This document shows, piece after piece, positions 26,145 through 33,607 of a stretch of DNA of 64,000 nt. A program made the position numbers and the translations under genes. The DNA is from Hyphomonadaceae bacterium TMED5 (GTDB taxonomy: Bacteria; Pseudomonadota; Alphaproteobacteria; Caulobacterales; Hyphomonadaceae), in assembly GCA_002173095.1 (NCBI GenBank), contig NHBK01000009.1:802310-866309 (forward strand), given 5' to 3'. Below the pieces are notes generated by a model. The model ran no database searches. It was not told where the DNA came from and saw only the letters and a program-made list of their open reading frames with translations. Within the stretch, counting starts at the first letter, position 1. Every line of letters begins with the position of its first letter.

Positions 26145-27281
26145 TTAGCCGGCGCGGCGTTCCCAGACTTCGATATTAGCAGAGCGGCCAACAGTAAAAG
26201 GCAGCTCGCAATTCAGAAGAACAGACAAGCCAGCTTTCTCAAACTCACTACTCGCCCAGTCTTTGTTTGCAGAGTTCATCTCAGCGAAAGCCGTTTCCAC
26301 GCGCTTTTGGCAATACAGAAGATAAGGTTGGACGGCGACGGTGATGGTCTGGCCACCATAGCGCGCGTCTACTGTGCCAATGGCTCTTTGCTTCGGAGTG
26401 TCCGTTACGGGTGCGCCGTTCTGAATGTCCTGGCTTGCCTGGAACTGACGGATGAAGTCGATACGGTCTGTTAGCTCGTCTCCCACTTCGCTGCCGATAA
26501 AGTCGATCAATTCATAGAGCGTCTCCGGGATCTGATCGCCCGGCAGGAAGGCTTCGTCCATGTTGAATTCAGGTTGGTCCGTCACAGAGGCATTCATGCG
26601 TTCGGTCCACCGGAATACATGTGGGGCAATCGACTTCATAACCGCGCAAGGCACCGGGTCGCGGCCCAGATGGGCAAAGAGCGGTCCGAACAGGCCATAA
26701 TCGCCAAGACTTGGGCAGCCGCCGAACAGATATGGATACTGGCTGAAATGGCGGTCCAGAATCCTGAGCACGTTTTCAAAATTGCGTTCGATCGCTGGGA
26801 TGGTAGCTTCGCTCACGCCGAGTATTGGCAGATAGCTGCGCATGCGATCCATGATTTTTCCAGCTGCGCCATCATCACCAAAGCCAAAGGCGTGGTCTAG
26901 GAAGGTTTTCTGCTGGTCATAAAAGCTCCAGCGATAATGCATGGCAGCTTTCAAAAGGCTCTGGCTTCCATAAAGAAAGAACACAGCTGAAATCAGTTTT
27001 TGTTTTGGGCTGTCTGGGGTGGCGGGCAGGCGAGGGGCGTTGGCCTCGCCATATTCAATAATGTCGAGACTGTCCTGGATGACTGTCCCATCAGCAAGGC
27101 GCAGAACCGGGATAATGCCACGCCCGATCTGCGGCAGGATTTCACTGATAAAGCGCGGGTCACGGGATGACACCTCTTTAACGCCGGCCTGTTGCTTGCG
27201 CAGATAACTGCGCGCAATGACAGTATAATAGGAATGAGGCAGCCCGAAGAGTTCTGCATGCTGAATGCCGTGTGCGGTCAT
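26145..27281 (-). CDS. Glutathione S-transferase-like protein, long form
   Basis: 378 residues, much longer than a usual GST (about 200-230). Residues about 10-80 are a GST N-terminal thioredoxin fold (HAELFGLPHSYYTVIARSYLR, IPVLRLADGTVIQDSLDIIEY, the latter carrying the glutathione-binding P and DS pattern). The helical C-terminal domain is followed by an extra section of about 120 residues. The ATG at 27281 has GGGAGAAA upstream and is preferred to the longer frame. It is convergent with flaF and separated from the first flagellin by a 340-bp promoter region. Substrate unknown. Confidence 0.78.
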   Translation of the reverse strand: MTAHGIQHAELFGLPHSYYTVIARSYLRKQQAGVKEVSSRDPRFISEILPQIGRGIIPVLRLADGTVIQDSLDIIEYGEANAPRLPATPDSPKQKLISAVFFLYGSQSLLKAAMHYRWSFYDQQKTFLDHAFGFGDDGAAGKIMDRMRSYLPILGVSEATIPAIERNFENVLRILDRHFSQYPYLFGGCPSLGDYGLFGPLFAHLGRDPVPCAVMKSIAPHVFRWTERMNASVTDQPEFNMDEAFLPGDQIPETLYELIDFIGSEVGDELTDRIDFIRQFQASQDIQNGAPVTDTPKQRAIGTVDARYGGQTITVAVQPYLLYCQKRVETAFAEMNSANKDWASSEFEKAGLSVLLNCELPFTVGRSANIEVWERRAG

Positions 27282-27399
27282 GTTGGCGTTTCTCCCGTTT
27301 TTATAGCGGGACCATATCGGCCCGATGATGGAAGACAACTCTCTTCATCGTGATCTGCCCTCGTATTGAGGGGGAAGAAATTACCGGGATGCATGAGGT

Positions 27400-27445
27400 A
27401 CGGCAAAAAGCGCCGTAACACTGTATGGGCTCGGCAAAGCTTGCC
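27400..27445 (+). promoter_or_regulatory. Enhancer-like inverted repeats upstream of flagellin 1
   Basis: Two inverted repeats: ACGGC-N7-GCCGT (27400-27416) and the perfect GGCAAAGCTTGCC (27433-27445). They lie about 85-130 bp before the -24/-12 promoter, the position of FlbD-type ftr enhancers in Caulobacter. Similar GGCAA/TTGCC elements recur upstream of flagellins 2-4. Confidence 0.6.
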
Positions 27446-27528
27446 CAGACACATTGCTCGATCGATGAATTAAATCAAAAAATTCAATGAAATAAGGGGG
27501 TTCGTCGTTAAGGTCCGGTTTACCAAAA

Positions 27529-27544
27529 CGGCACGCCATTTGCG
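27529..27544 (+). promoter_or_regulatory. Sigma-54 (-24/-12) promoter of flagellin 1
   Basis: CGGCACGCCATTTGCG matches TGGCACG-N4-TTGC at every fixed position except the first. It is 78 bp upstream of the ATG. Confidence 0.8.
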
Positions 27545-27621
27545 CATCTTCCGGCAGGACAAAATGTCCAACTGACTAAAATGGTCAGGTCAAAGCCTAT
27601 CCAGAATGGAAGGAATCTAAA

Positions 27622-28452
27622 ATGGCTGCCCTTTCTGTAAACACCAATTATGGGGCGATGGTCGCCCTGCAACAACTGAACAGCACAAACATGGCTCTTA
27701 CTGAGACCCAGGAACGTATCAATACCGGCCTTAAGGTCGCGACTGCCAAGGACAATGGTGCAATCTACGCCATTGCTCAGGGCATGCGTGCCGATCTGTC
27801 TGGTTTTGGCGTTGTTCTGGATAGTCTCGACCGTGTGGGTTCTACTGTTGATGTGTCAATCGCGGCCGGGGGCGCTATCTCCGACCTTCTTATCGATATG
27901 AAAGAAAAAGCGCTTGCTGCATCTGATGAAACGCTCACCGCGGCTCAAAGGTCTGCTTTCAGCGAAGACTTCAAGGCATTGCGTGATCAGATTGATACCA
28001 TTGTCGGCAATGCCGAATTCAATGGCGTGAACCTGATCAATGGTAGCACTGCTGAGATCACAGCCTTCGCTGACGCTGATGGCAATAACAACATCACTGT
28101 GCAGGATGAAAACCTGTCGCTTGGTGGTGGCGTCATTACGATCGCTGCAACCGCGTCACTGGATACTGCGACGAACGCGTCTGCTCTGGTTTCAACGATT
28201 GAAACATCGCTTGAGAACCTGAACCAGGCACTTGCTCGTCTGGGTACCTCATCCAAGTCTCTTGATGTTCACACAGAGTTCGTAACGAGCCTGCGTGATT
28301 CGCTTGAAGCGGGTGTCGGTAATCTTGTCGATGCTGATATGGCAAAAGAGAGTGCAAAACTTCAGGCTCTGCAAACAAAGCAGCAGCTTGGCGTTCAGGC
28401 TCTGTCTATCGCCAATCAGGCGCCACAGATCATCAACCAGTTGTTCCAGTAG
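27622..28452 (+). CDS. Flagellin 1
   Basis: 276-residue flagellin, the filament subunit exported by the type III apparatus. The N-terminal D0/D1 coiled coil (SVNTNYGAMVALQQLNSTNMALTETQERINTGLKV) and the C-terminal helix (AKESAKLQALQTKQQLGVQALSIANQAPQIINQLF) are typical; the middle domain is short, as in small alphaproteobacterial flagellins. AAGGA precedes the ATG. It differs from flagellins 2-4 in the first residues (MAALSVN) and in its C-terminus (APQIINQLFQ), so it is a separate subtype. Its own sigma-54 promoter and two downstream hairpins suggest an independent transcript. Confidence 0.95.
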   Translation: MAALSVNTNYGAMVALQQLNSTNMALTETQERINTGLKVATAKDNGAIYAIAQGMRADLSGFGVVLDSLDRVGSTVDVSIAAGGAISDLLIDMKEKALAASDETLTAAQRSAFSEDFKALRDQIDTIVGNAEFNGVNLINGSTAEITAFADADGNNNITVQDENLSLGGGVITIAATASLDTATNASALVSTIETSLENLNQALARLGTSSKSLDVHTEFVTSLRDSLEAGVGNLVDADMAKESAKLQALQTKQQLGVQALSIANQAPQIINQLFQ

Positions 28453-28469
28453 GACCTCCAAACGTAGAC

Positions 28470-28493
28470 GGGGGATGGGTGCACCCATCCCCC
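28470..28493. repeat. Perfect 24-bp palindrome after flagellin 1
   Basis: GGGGGATGGGTG followed directly by its reverse complement CACCCATCCCCC, 18 bp after the stop. There is no loop and no T run, so it is not a classical terminator; it may protect the mRNA 3' end or bind a protein. Confidence 0.7.
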
Positions 28494-28553
28494 CGAAACG
28501 TTTATCCCATGAGTTGGAAAATGCGTATGCAAACGCAACAGAAGTTCAGGCGG

Positions 28554-28584
28554 CCGCCGGTGGAGCAATCCTCGGCGGTTTTTT
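28554..28584 (+). terminator. Terminator of flagellin 1
   Basis: Stem CCGCCG with inner GGA, loop GCAA, returning TCC and CGGCGG, followed by six T residues. Small bulges interrupt the stem. Confidence 0.75.
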
Positions 28585-28590
28585 CTTACC

Positions 28591-28634
28591 CCGGCAGGCA
28601 GTTTTTGCCGGCACAGGAAACTTTTGCCCGGCAA
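28591..28634 (+). promoter_or_regulatory. Enhancer-like inverted repeats upstream of flagellin 2
   Basis: CCGGCA-N9-TGCCGG (28591-28611) and TTGCCCGGCAA (28624-28634), about 90-135 bp before the -24/-12 promoter. Same motif family as upstream of flagellins 1, 3 and 4. Confidence 0.6.
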
Positions 28635-28724
28635 TAAGTACGGTACGGGTGAATTGCATCTAAATTTGTAAGATTTTGGCCCGTGTTTCCGGGCGCTTCC
28701 CCAAAATTGATTAACCACTCCATT

Positions 28725-28740
28725 TGGCATCAGGCTTGCT
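28725..28740 (+). promoter_or_regulatory. Sigma-54 promoter of flagellin 2
   Basis: TGGCATCAGGCTTGCT has the GG and GC elements at the correct 10-bp spacing and a full TTGC. It is 74 bp from the ATG. Confidence 0.78.
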
Positions 28741-28813
28741 CAGCTAAAGCGCAGGCAAAACGCCTGGGCGAGCAAAACGCTCGCATTACATAACCAGAAT
28801 GGAGATCGCTAAA

Positions 28814-29638
28814 ATGGCGAGTGTAAACACTAACTATGGTGCTATGGTTGCGCTGCAACAGCTCAACTCCACCAATAAAGACCTCGAGACAACTCAGTCT
28901 CGCATCAACACAGGTCTCAAAGTTTCTTCTGCAAAAGACAATGGTGCTATCTACGCTATCGCTCAGGGCATGCGCGCTGACGTTGCGGGTTTTGGCGTTG
29001 TTTCAGAATCTCTCGCTCGTGCAAGCTCTACGGTTGACGTGGCGCTGGCTGCTGGCGAAGCCATCAGTGACCTGATGATCGAAATGAAAGAGAAAGCTCT
29101 CGGCGCAGCTGACGCTTCTCTGACGACAGCTCAGCGTTCTGCTTTCAACGAAGACTTCAAAGCACTTCGTGACCAGATCTCAACAATCGTTTCTAACGCT
29201 AACTTCAACGGCGTGAACCTGATCAACAACTCTACCAACAGCGTTGAAGCCTTTGCTGATGCTGATGGTACATCCGTGATCACAGTTCTGGACGAGAACC
29301 TGTCTCTCGGCGGTGCTATCGTTACGCTCGCAGCAACTGCGTCTCTGGACACAGTTACGAACGCTTCTGCGGCTGTTGGCACGATCGAAACCTCTCTCGA
29401 CAACCTGAACCAGGCGCTGGCTCGCCTCGGTACGTCTTCTAAAGCTCTGGGTGTCCACTCAGACTTCATCACGCAGCTTTCTGACGTGACTGAAGCTGGC
29501 ATTGGTAACCTGGTTGATGCGGATCTCGCGAAAGAGTCTGCGAAGCTTCAGGCGCTGCAAACCAAGCAACAGCTTGGCGTTCAGGCTCTGTCTATTGCCA
29601 ACCAGGCAAGCAGCATCGCGCTCTCCTTCTTCCAGTAA
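28814..29638 (+). CDS. Flagellin 2
   Basis: 274-residue flagellin, starting MASVNTNYGAMVALQQLNSTNKDLETTQSRINTGLKV and ending in the conserved helix plus ASSIALSFFQ. The ATG at 28814 is chosen over the upstream in-frame ATG at 28799 because GGAGAT lies before it and the N-terminus then matches the paralogues. Middle-domain residues differ only lightly from flagellins 3 and 4. Codon use is strongly biased (GCT, CTG, AAC), typical of a highly expressed gene. Flanked by its own sigma-54 promoter and terminator. Confidence 0.95.
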   Translation: MASVNTNYGAMVALQQLNSTNKDLETTQSRINTGLKVSSAKDNGAIYAIAQGMRADVAGFGVVSESLARASSTVDVALAAGEAISDLMIEMKEKALGAADASLTTAQRSAFNEDFKALRDQISTIVSNANFNGVNLINNSTNSVEAFADADGTSVITVLDENLSLGGAIVTLAATASLDTVTNASAAVGTIETSLDNLNQALARLGTSSKALGVHSDFITQLSDVTEAGIGNLVDADLAKESAKLQALQTKQQLGVQALSIANQASSIALSFFQ

Positions 29639-29700
29639 GAAGCGACAGGCCGCGGGCCGCAGTAAACATTATAAAACAGAAGGTGGCAGCCTTCTTATCT

Positions 29701-29732
29701 CGCCGGGCCCTGAGGGTCCGGCGTTTTCTTTT
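29701..29732 (+). terminator. Terminator of flagellin 2
   Basis: Stem CGCCGGGCCC / GGGTCCGGCG (one G-T pair), loop TGA, then TTTTCTTTT. Confidence 0.88.
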
Positions 29733-29814
29733 GTTCGAGTTCACGAAATATACGACGTACAAATTTTACATAAAATTCAATAAAAACAGAATCTTAAATC
29801 GCTTTTGCAAAATG

Positions 29815-29849
29815 TGCCGGGCAGAAAGTGCCGCTGGGCAATTTTTGCC
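29815..29849 (+). promoter_or_regulatory. Enhancer-like inverted repeats upstream of flagellin 3
   Basis: TGCCGGGCA (29815-29823) and the perfect GGCAATTTTTGCC (29837-29849), about 95-130 bp before the sigma-54 promoter. Confidence 0.6.
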
Positions 29850-29944
29850 GGGGATGCTGAAAACTTTAATAAAGCTTCCCCCTCCCATTAACACTTTTCG
29901 TCCGTTTTTGCGCTGTCTAGCGATTTCCCGATTAAGCATAAAAC

Positions 29945-29960
29945 TGGCCCGCCGCTTGCG
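29945..29960 (+). promoter_or_regulatory. Sigma-54 promoter of flagellin 3
   Basis: TGGCCCGCCGCTTGCG: GG-N10-GC spacing, full TTGC, and G at the seventh position. It is 75 bp from the ATG. Confidence 0.8.
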
Positions 29961-30034
29961 ATACTGGTCCACGGGCAAAAAGCCCGGACAGGCAAAAAGC
30001 CTGGCTATATAAAACCAGAATGGAGACCGCTAAA

Positions 30035-30859
30035 ATGGCGAGTGTAAACACAAACTACGGCGCAATGGTTGCTCTGCAACAGCTCAACCAAACCAACAGC
30101 GCACTTGAAACAACTCAATCCCGTATCAATACGGGCCTGAAAGTTGGTTCTGCAAAAGACAACGGTGCTATCTATGCTATCGCTCAGGGCATGCGCGCTG
30201 ACGTAGCTGGCTATGGCGTTGTTCAGGAATCTCTGGACCGTGCTACTTCTACAGTGGACGTTGCTCTTGCTGCTGGTGAAGCAATCGGCGACCTGCTCAT
30301 TGACATGAAAGAGAAAGCTCTCGGCGCTGCTGACGCTTCCCTCACGACTGCTCAACGTTCAGCGTTCAACGAAGACTTCAAAGCGCTCCGCGATCAAATC
30401 ACTACGATCGTTGGCAATGCCGAATTCAACGGCACGAACCTCATCAACAACACAACCGCAGGCATTGAAGCTATTGCTGACGCTGATGGCACATCTGTCA
30501 TCACTGTTCAGGATGAGAACCTGTCTCTGGGCGGTGGCGTCGTTACGCTCGCTGCAACAGCGTCTCTCGACACGGTTACGAACGCATCCGCAGCGGTCGG
30601 CACCATTGAGACGTCTCTGGACAACCTCAACCAGGCGCTCGCGCGTCTTGGTACGTCGTCCAAAGCTTTGGGTGTTCACTCAGACTTCGTCACTCAGCTT
30701 TCTGACGTGACTGAGGCAGGTATCGGCAACCTTGTCGATGCAGACCTCGCAAAAGAATCTGCAAAACTGCAGGCTCTGCAAACCAAGCAGCAGCTCGGTG
30801 TTCAGGCTTTGTCTATCGCTAACCAATCTAGCAGCATTGCCCTGTCCTTCTTCCGATAA
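30035..30859 (+). CDS. Flagellin 3
   Basis: 274-residue flagellin, nearly the same as flagellin 2 at both ends (MASVNTNYGAMVALQQLNQTN... and ...QSSSIALSFFR). Differences cluster in the middle (for example NTTAGIEAIADADG). The ATG at 30035 is preceded by GGAGA, as in flagellin 2. The leader around the start (AACCAGAATGGAGA-CGCTAAAATGGCGAGTG) is almost identical to that of flagellin 2, a possible shared target for FlbT. It ends in Arg where flagellin 2 has Gln. Confidence 0.95.
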   Translation: MASVNTNYGAMVALQQLNQTNSALETTQSRINTGLKVGSAKDNGAIYAIAQGMRADVAGYGVVQESLDRATSTVDVALAAGEAIGDLLIDMKEKALGAADASLTTAQRSAFNEDFKALRDQITTIVGNAEFNGTNLINNTTAGIEAIADADGTSVITVQDENLSLGGGVVTLAATASLDTVTNASAAVGTIETSLDNLNQALARLGTSSKALGVHSDFVTQLSDVTEAGIGNLVDADLAKESAKLQALQTKQQLGVQALSIANQSSSIALSFFR

Positions 30860-30909
30860 GGGAAGACCAGTAACTACGAAAACGAAGAAGCATAAGCTTC
30901 TCACAGACT

Positions 30910-30936
30910 GCCGGGCCCTCGTTGGCCCGGCTTTTT
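30910..30936 (+). terminator. Terminator of flagellin 3
   Basis: Perfect stem GCCGGGCC / GGCCCGGC with loop CTCGTT and five T residues. Confidence 0.9.
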
Positions 30937-31052
30937 CGTTTCTGGCGCGTCGATTGGGCTCGGGCAAATTGGTCCAAAAGTTGCCTAGATCCGCTCCAGC
31001 TATACAGCGATAAATAAAAAATACAATAAATTCAATGTATGTGTAGGAAAAG

Positions 31053-31080
31053 TTTGCCCGGCACTTTATGCCGAGCGGCA
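31053..31080 (+). promoter_or_regulatory. Enhancer-like inverted repeats upstream of flagellin 4
   Basis: TTTGCCCGGCA (31053-31063) and TGCCGAGCGGCA (31069-31080), about 110-135 bp before the sigma-54 promoter. The surrounding AGGAAAAGTTTGCCCGGCA closely resembles AGGAAACTTTTGCCCGGCA upstream of flagellin 2. Confidence 0.58.
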
Positions 31081-31128
31081 AGCCTGACCCAGGAGTTTAC
31101 CAAACGTTAGGTATACCCCGAAATCCGT

Positions 31129-31181
31129 TAACCATAGGAATTCAGTGCTCACGGGCGATCATGAAAATGGCCGTTAACCAT
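31129..31181 (+). promoter_or_regulatory. Two TTAACCAT motifs upstream of flagellin 4
   Basis: TTAACCAT occurs at 31129-31136 and 31174-31181, the latter just before the -24 element. This octamer is the CtrA half-site described for alphaproteobacteria; its activity here is not shown. Confidence 0.45.
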
Positions 31182-31187
31182 GCGGTT

Positions 31188-31203
31188 TGGCCCACCTTTT
31201 GCC
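31188..31203 (+). promoter_or_regulatory. Sigma-54 promoter of flagellin 4
   Basis: TGGCCCACCTTTTGCC: correct GG-N10-GC spacing and full TTGC. It is 92 bp from the ATG. Confidence 0.75.
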
Positions 31204-31295
31204 TTGGTCAGAGCGGGGGAGAATCCCTCGAGCAAAATGCTTAGAGCGGCCCTGGGATGGATACGAAGGGCCACAAACCAGAAAGGACCACCAAA

Positions 31296-32117
31296 ATGGT
31301 GAGCGTAAACACAAACTATGGCGCGATGGCTGCGCTTCAGCAACTGAACTCTACCAATTCAGAGCTGGAAACAACTCAGTCTCGCATCAACACCGGCCTT
31401 AAAGTTGGCTCTGCTAAAGACAATGGCGCGATCTACGCTATTGCTCAGGGCATGCGTGCTGACGTGGCTGGTTATGGCGTCGTTCAGGAATCTCTGGATC
31501 GCGCAACATCTACTGTTGATGTTGCTCTCGCTGCTGGTGAAGCCATCAGTGATCTTATGATCGACATGAAAGAGAAAGCTCTGGGAGCGGCTGACTCTTC
31601 ACTCACAACAGCTCAGCGTTCAGCATTCAACGAAGACTTCAAAGCGCTTCGTGACCAGATCACTACGATCGTTTCCAATGCTGAATTCAACGGTACGAAC
31701 CTGATCAACGGCACGACTGCAAGCATTGAGGCAATCGCTGATGCTGATGGCACATCTGTCATCACTGTTCACGATGAGAACCTGTCACTCGGTGGCGGTG
31801 TTCTGACCCTCGCTGCAACTGCGTCTCTGGACACAGTCACGAATGCTTCTGCAGCTGTCAGCACGATCGAAACATCTCTGGACAACCTCAACCAGGCGCT
31901 CGCTCGTCTTGGTACGTCGTCCAAAGCTCTGGGTGTTCACTCTGACTTCGTTCAGCAACTGTCTGACGTGACAGAAGCTGGTATCGGTAACCTCGTCGAT
32001 GCTGACCTGGCGAAAGAATCCGCGAGACTTCAAGCTCTGCAAACCAAGCAACAGCTTGGTGTTCAGGCTCTGTCTATCGCGAACTCTTCTTCCAGCATCG
32101 CACTGTCCTTCTTCTAA
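31296..32117 (+). CDS. Flagellin 4
   Basis: 273-residue flagellin, MVSVNTNYGAMAALQQLNSTNSELETTQSRINTGLKVGSAKDNGAIYAIAQ..., closest by eye to flagellin 3 in the middle domain. The ATG at 31296, with AAAGGA upstream, restores the family N-terminus; the longer frame from 31257 adds 13 unrelated residues. It ends in SSSSIALSFF without the usual last Gln or Arg. No strong terminator separates it from flaG 75 bp downstream, so the two may share a transcript. Confidence 0.95.
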   Translation: MVSVNTNYGAMAALQQLNSTNSELETTQSRINTGLKVGSAKDNGAIYAIAQGMRADVAGYGVVQESLDRATSTVDVALAAGEAISDLMIDMKEKALGAADSSLTTAQRSAFNEDFKALRDQITTIVSNAEFNGTNLINGTTASIEAIADADGTSVITVHDENLSLGGGVLTLAATASLDTVTNASAAVSTIETSLDNLNQALARLGTSSKALGVHSDFVQQLSDVTEAGIGNLVDADLAKESARLQALQTKQQLGVQALSIANSSSSIALSFF

Positions 32118-32192
32118 TAAGGACCTGGGTTCTGGGGCTGGCGGTGTTTTTCGCCAGTCCCTTCGCCCCAATGAATTGTCTGGAATACTAAA

Positions 32193-32552
32193 ATGGCAGG
32201 AGATTTTGATATTACCCCGGTTAAGCCAGCCTCTGCAGTCGATGCGGGTCTGGAGCTGGAGGTCAAAACCGCCCTTTCAGATCGGAAGGCGCCTGCGGAA
32301 ACTAAAAAGGTCGCAGAAGAAGATGCGACTGAGAAACACCGTGAAGCACTGGCGAGTGCGCTCTCGGAACGCCAGTTTGGCCCTGAAGGGAAACTGGTCA
32401 TCGAACGCGATCAGGACACTGGCAAGTTTGTCCAGAAAGTCATTGACCCGGACTCAGGTGAAGTTCTGCGGCAGTGGCCAGAAGAGAAATTCCTCGAACT
32501 CGCAAAGCAAATGGGCGAGGCCTACGGGCTGATGGTCGATCAACAAATCTGA
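32193..32552 (+). CDS. flaG: FlaG family protein
   Basis: 119 residues. The C-terminal half is the FlaG domain (LVIERDQDTGKFVQKVIDPDSGEVLRQWPEEKFLELAKQMGE), while the N-terminal half is charged and probably disordered. FlaG-type proteins influence filament length or stability in several bacteria. It lies between flagellins 4 and 5, probably read through from flagellin 4, as no promoter motif is evident in the short gap. In Caulobacter a gene called flaG exists too, but the domain name is used here. Confidence 0.85.
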   Translation: MAGDFDITPVKPASAVDAGLELEVKTALSDRKAPAETKKVAEEDATEKHREALASALSERQFGPEGKLVIERDQDTGKFVQKVIDPDSGEVLRQWPEEKFLELAKQMGEAYGLMVDQQI

Positions 32553-32601
32553 TCACCTCTATTTGTACGAGTGTGAATTTTTTGAATCTGCCAACGTTTA
32601 T

Positions 32602-32609
32602 TTAACCAT
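32602..32609 (+). promoter_or_regulatory. TTAACCAT motif upstream of flagellin 5
   Basis: CtrA half-site-like octamer 62 bp before the start. No -24/-12 promoter or GGCAA/TTGCC repeat was found in this gap. Confidence 0.45.
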
Positions 32610-32670
32610 CCGGCGCGAAAACTGTCTCCGAAGCGGAAGAAGTTAACAATCTTCTGCTGGGAGAATGCAA

Positions 32671-33504
32671 ATGGTTTCGAGTATACACACGAATTCCGCC
32701 GCTATGAGCGCACTGCAAGTGCTGAACAAAACCAATAGCGAGTTGGAAACGACACAGAACCGGGTAGCCAGCGGCTATCAGGTGTCCGGTGCACGTGACG
32801 ACGCCTCTGTTTTCTCGGTTGCTCAGAATATGCGCGGTGATATCGGCGCGCTGGGGGCGGTTCAGACCAGCCTCAATCGCGCCAACTCTATCGTGGATGT
32901 GGCTCTCGCGGGTGGCGAGGCCATTTCTGATCTCATGATCGAACTTCGGGAAAAAGCGCTTGCAGCGTCCGACCCGTCCATTTCGGCGGTGTCGCGTTCA
33001 GCGTATGACGAAGACTTCAAATCGATTATCGAGCAGATCAATACGATTATCGGTGATGCCACCTTTGATGGCGCGAACCTGATTGATGGTTCGCTGACGA
33101 ACGGTATTTCTTTCATCGCAGACATTGATGTCGCTGATCAGATTACGCTCGATACCGAGGATCTATCTTTTGGCGGATCAATTATCACCTTCCCTGCAAC
33201 GTCCAGCCTGGGCACGGCAACGCTGTCTTCGGGACTGGTCAGCACGATTGATACGGCGCTCAACAATGTGAACGCGGCGCTCGCGCGGATGGGCGCAACT
33301 GCAAACCGTATCGATACGCACGTCAATTTTGTGACCAAACTGAATGACAGTCTGGAAGTGGGCGTGGGTAATCTGGTCGACGCTGACCTGTCCAAGGAAA
33401 GCGCACGATTGCAGGCCTTACAGGTTAAACAGCAGCTTGGTGTTCAGGCGCTGTCGATTGCGAACCAGAATTCGCAGACCATCTTGTCGCTCTTCCAGAA
33501 CTAA
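32671..33504 (+). CDS. Flagellin 5 (divergent)
   Basis: 277-residue flagellin, clearly different from the other four: MVSSIHTNSAAMSALQVLNKTNSELETTQNRVASGYQVSGARDDASVFSVAQNMRGD. The conserved C-terminal helix ends NQNSQTILSLFQN. The ATG at 32671 is preferred because GGAG lies 7 bp before it; the ATG at 32665 is too close. Sequence and control differ from its neighbours, so it may be made at another time or form the filament base near the hook. A strong terminator follows. Confidence 0.93.
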   Translation: MVSSIHTNSAAMSALQVLNKTNSELETTQNRVASGYQVSGARDDASVFSVAQNMRGDIGALGAVQTSLNRANSIVDVALAGGEAISDLMIELREKALAASDPSISAVSRSAYDEDFKSIIEQINTIIGDATFDGANLIDGSLTNGISFIADIDVADQITLDTEDLSFGGSIITFPATSSLGTATLSSGLVSTIDTALNNVNAALARMGATANRIDTHVNFVTKLNDSLEVGVGNLVDADLSKESARLQALQVKQQLGVQALSIANQNSQTILSLFQN

Positions 33505-33559
33505 GAGCGACCTAACAGTTTCGGCGATTATGGATCTGGTCTTCCCTAGTCGCTCACTT

Positions 33560-33590
33560 GGACCCGAAGTTTGTCTTCGGGTCCTTTTTT
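33560..33590 (+). terminator. Terminator of flagellin 5
   Basis: Perfect 10-bp stem GGACCCGAAG / CTTCGGGTCC, loop TTTGT, six T residues. It ends the flagellin block. Confidence 0.93.
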
Positions 33591-33607
33591 CTTTATAGAA
33601 CAGTGTT

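Noticed and set aside
27421..27445. A second sigma-54 promoter for flagellin 1 at TGGGCTCGGCAAAGC
   Set aside because: GG-N10-GC spacing is met, but the -12 element reads AAGC; the site at 27529 is much better, and this stretch fits the enhancer repeat.
28814..32117. Assembly artefact as a cause of repeated flagellin genes
   Set aside because: The copies differ in their middle domains, gaps, promoters and terminators, which indicates true paralogues.
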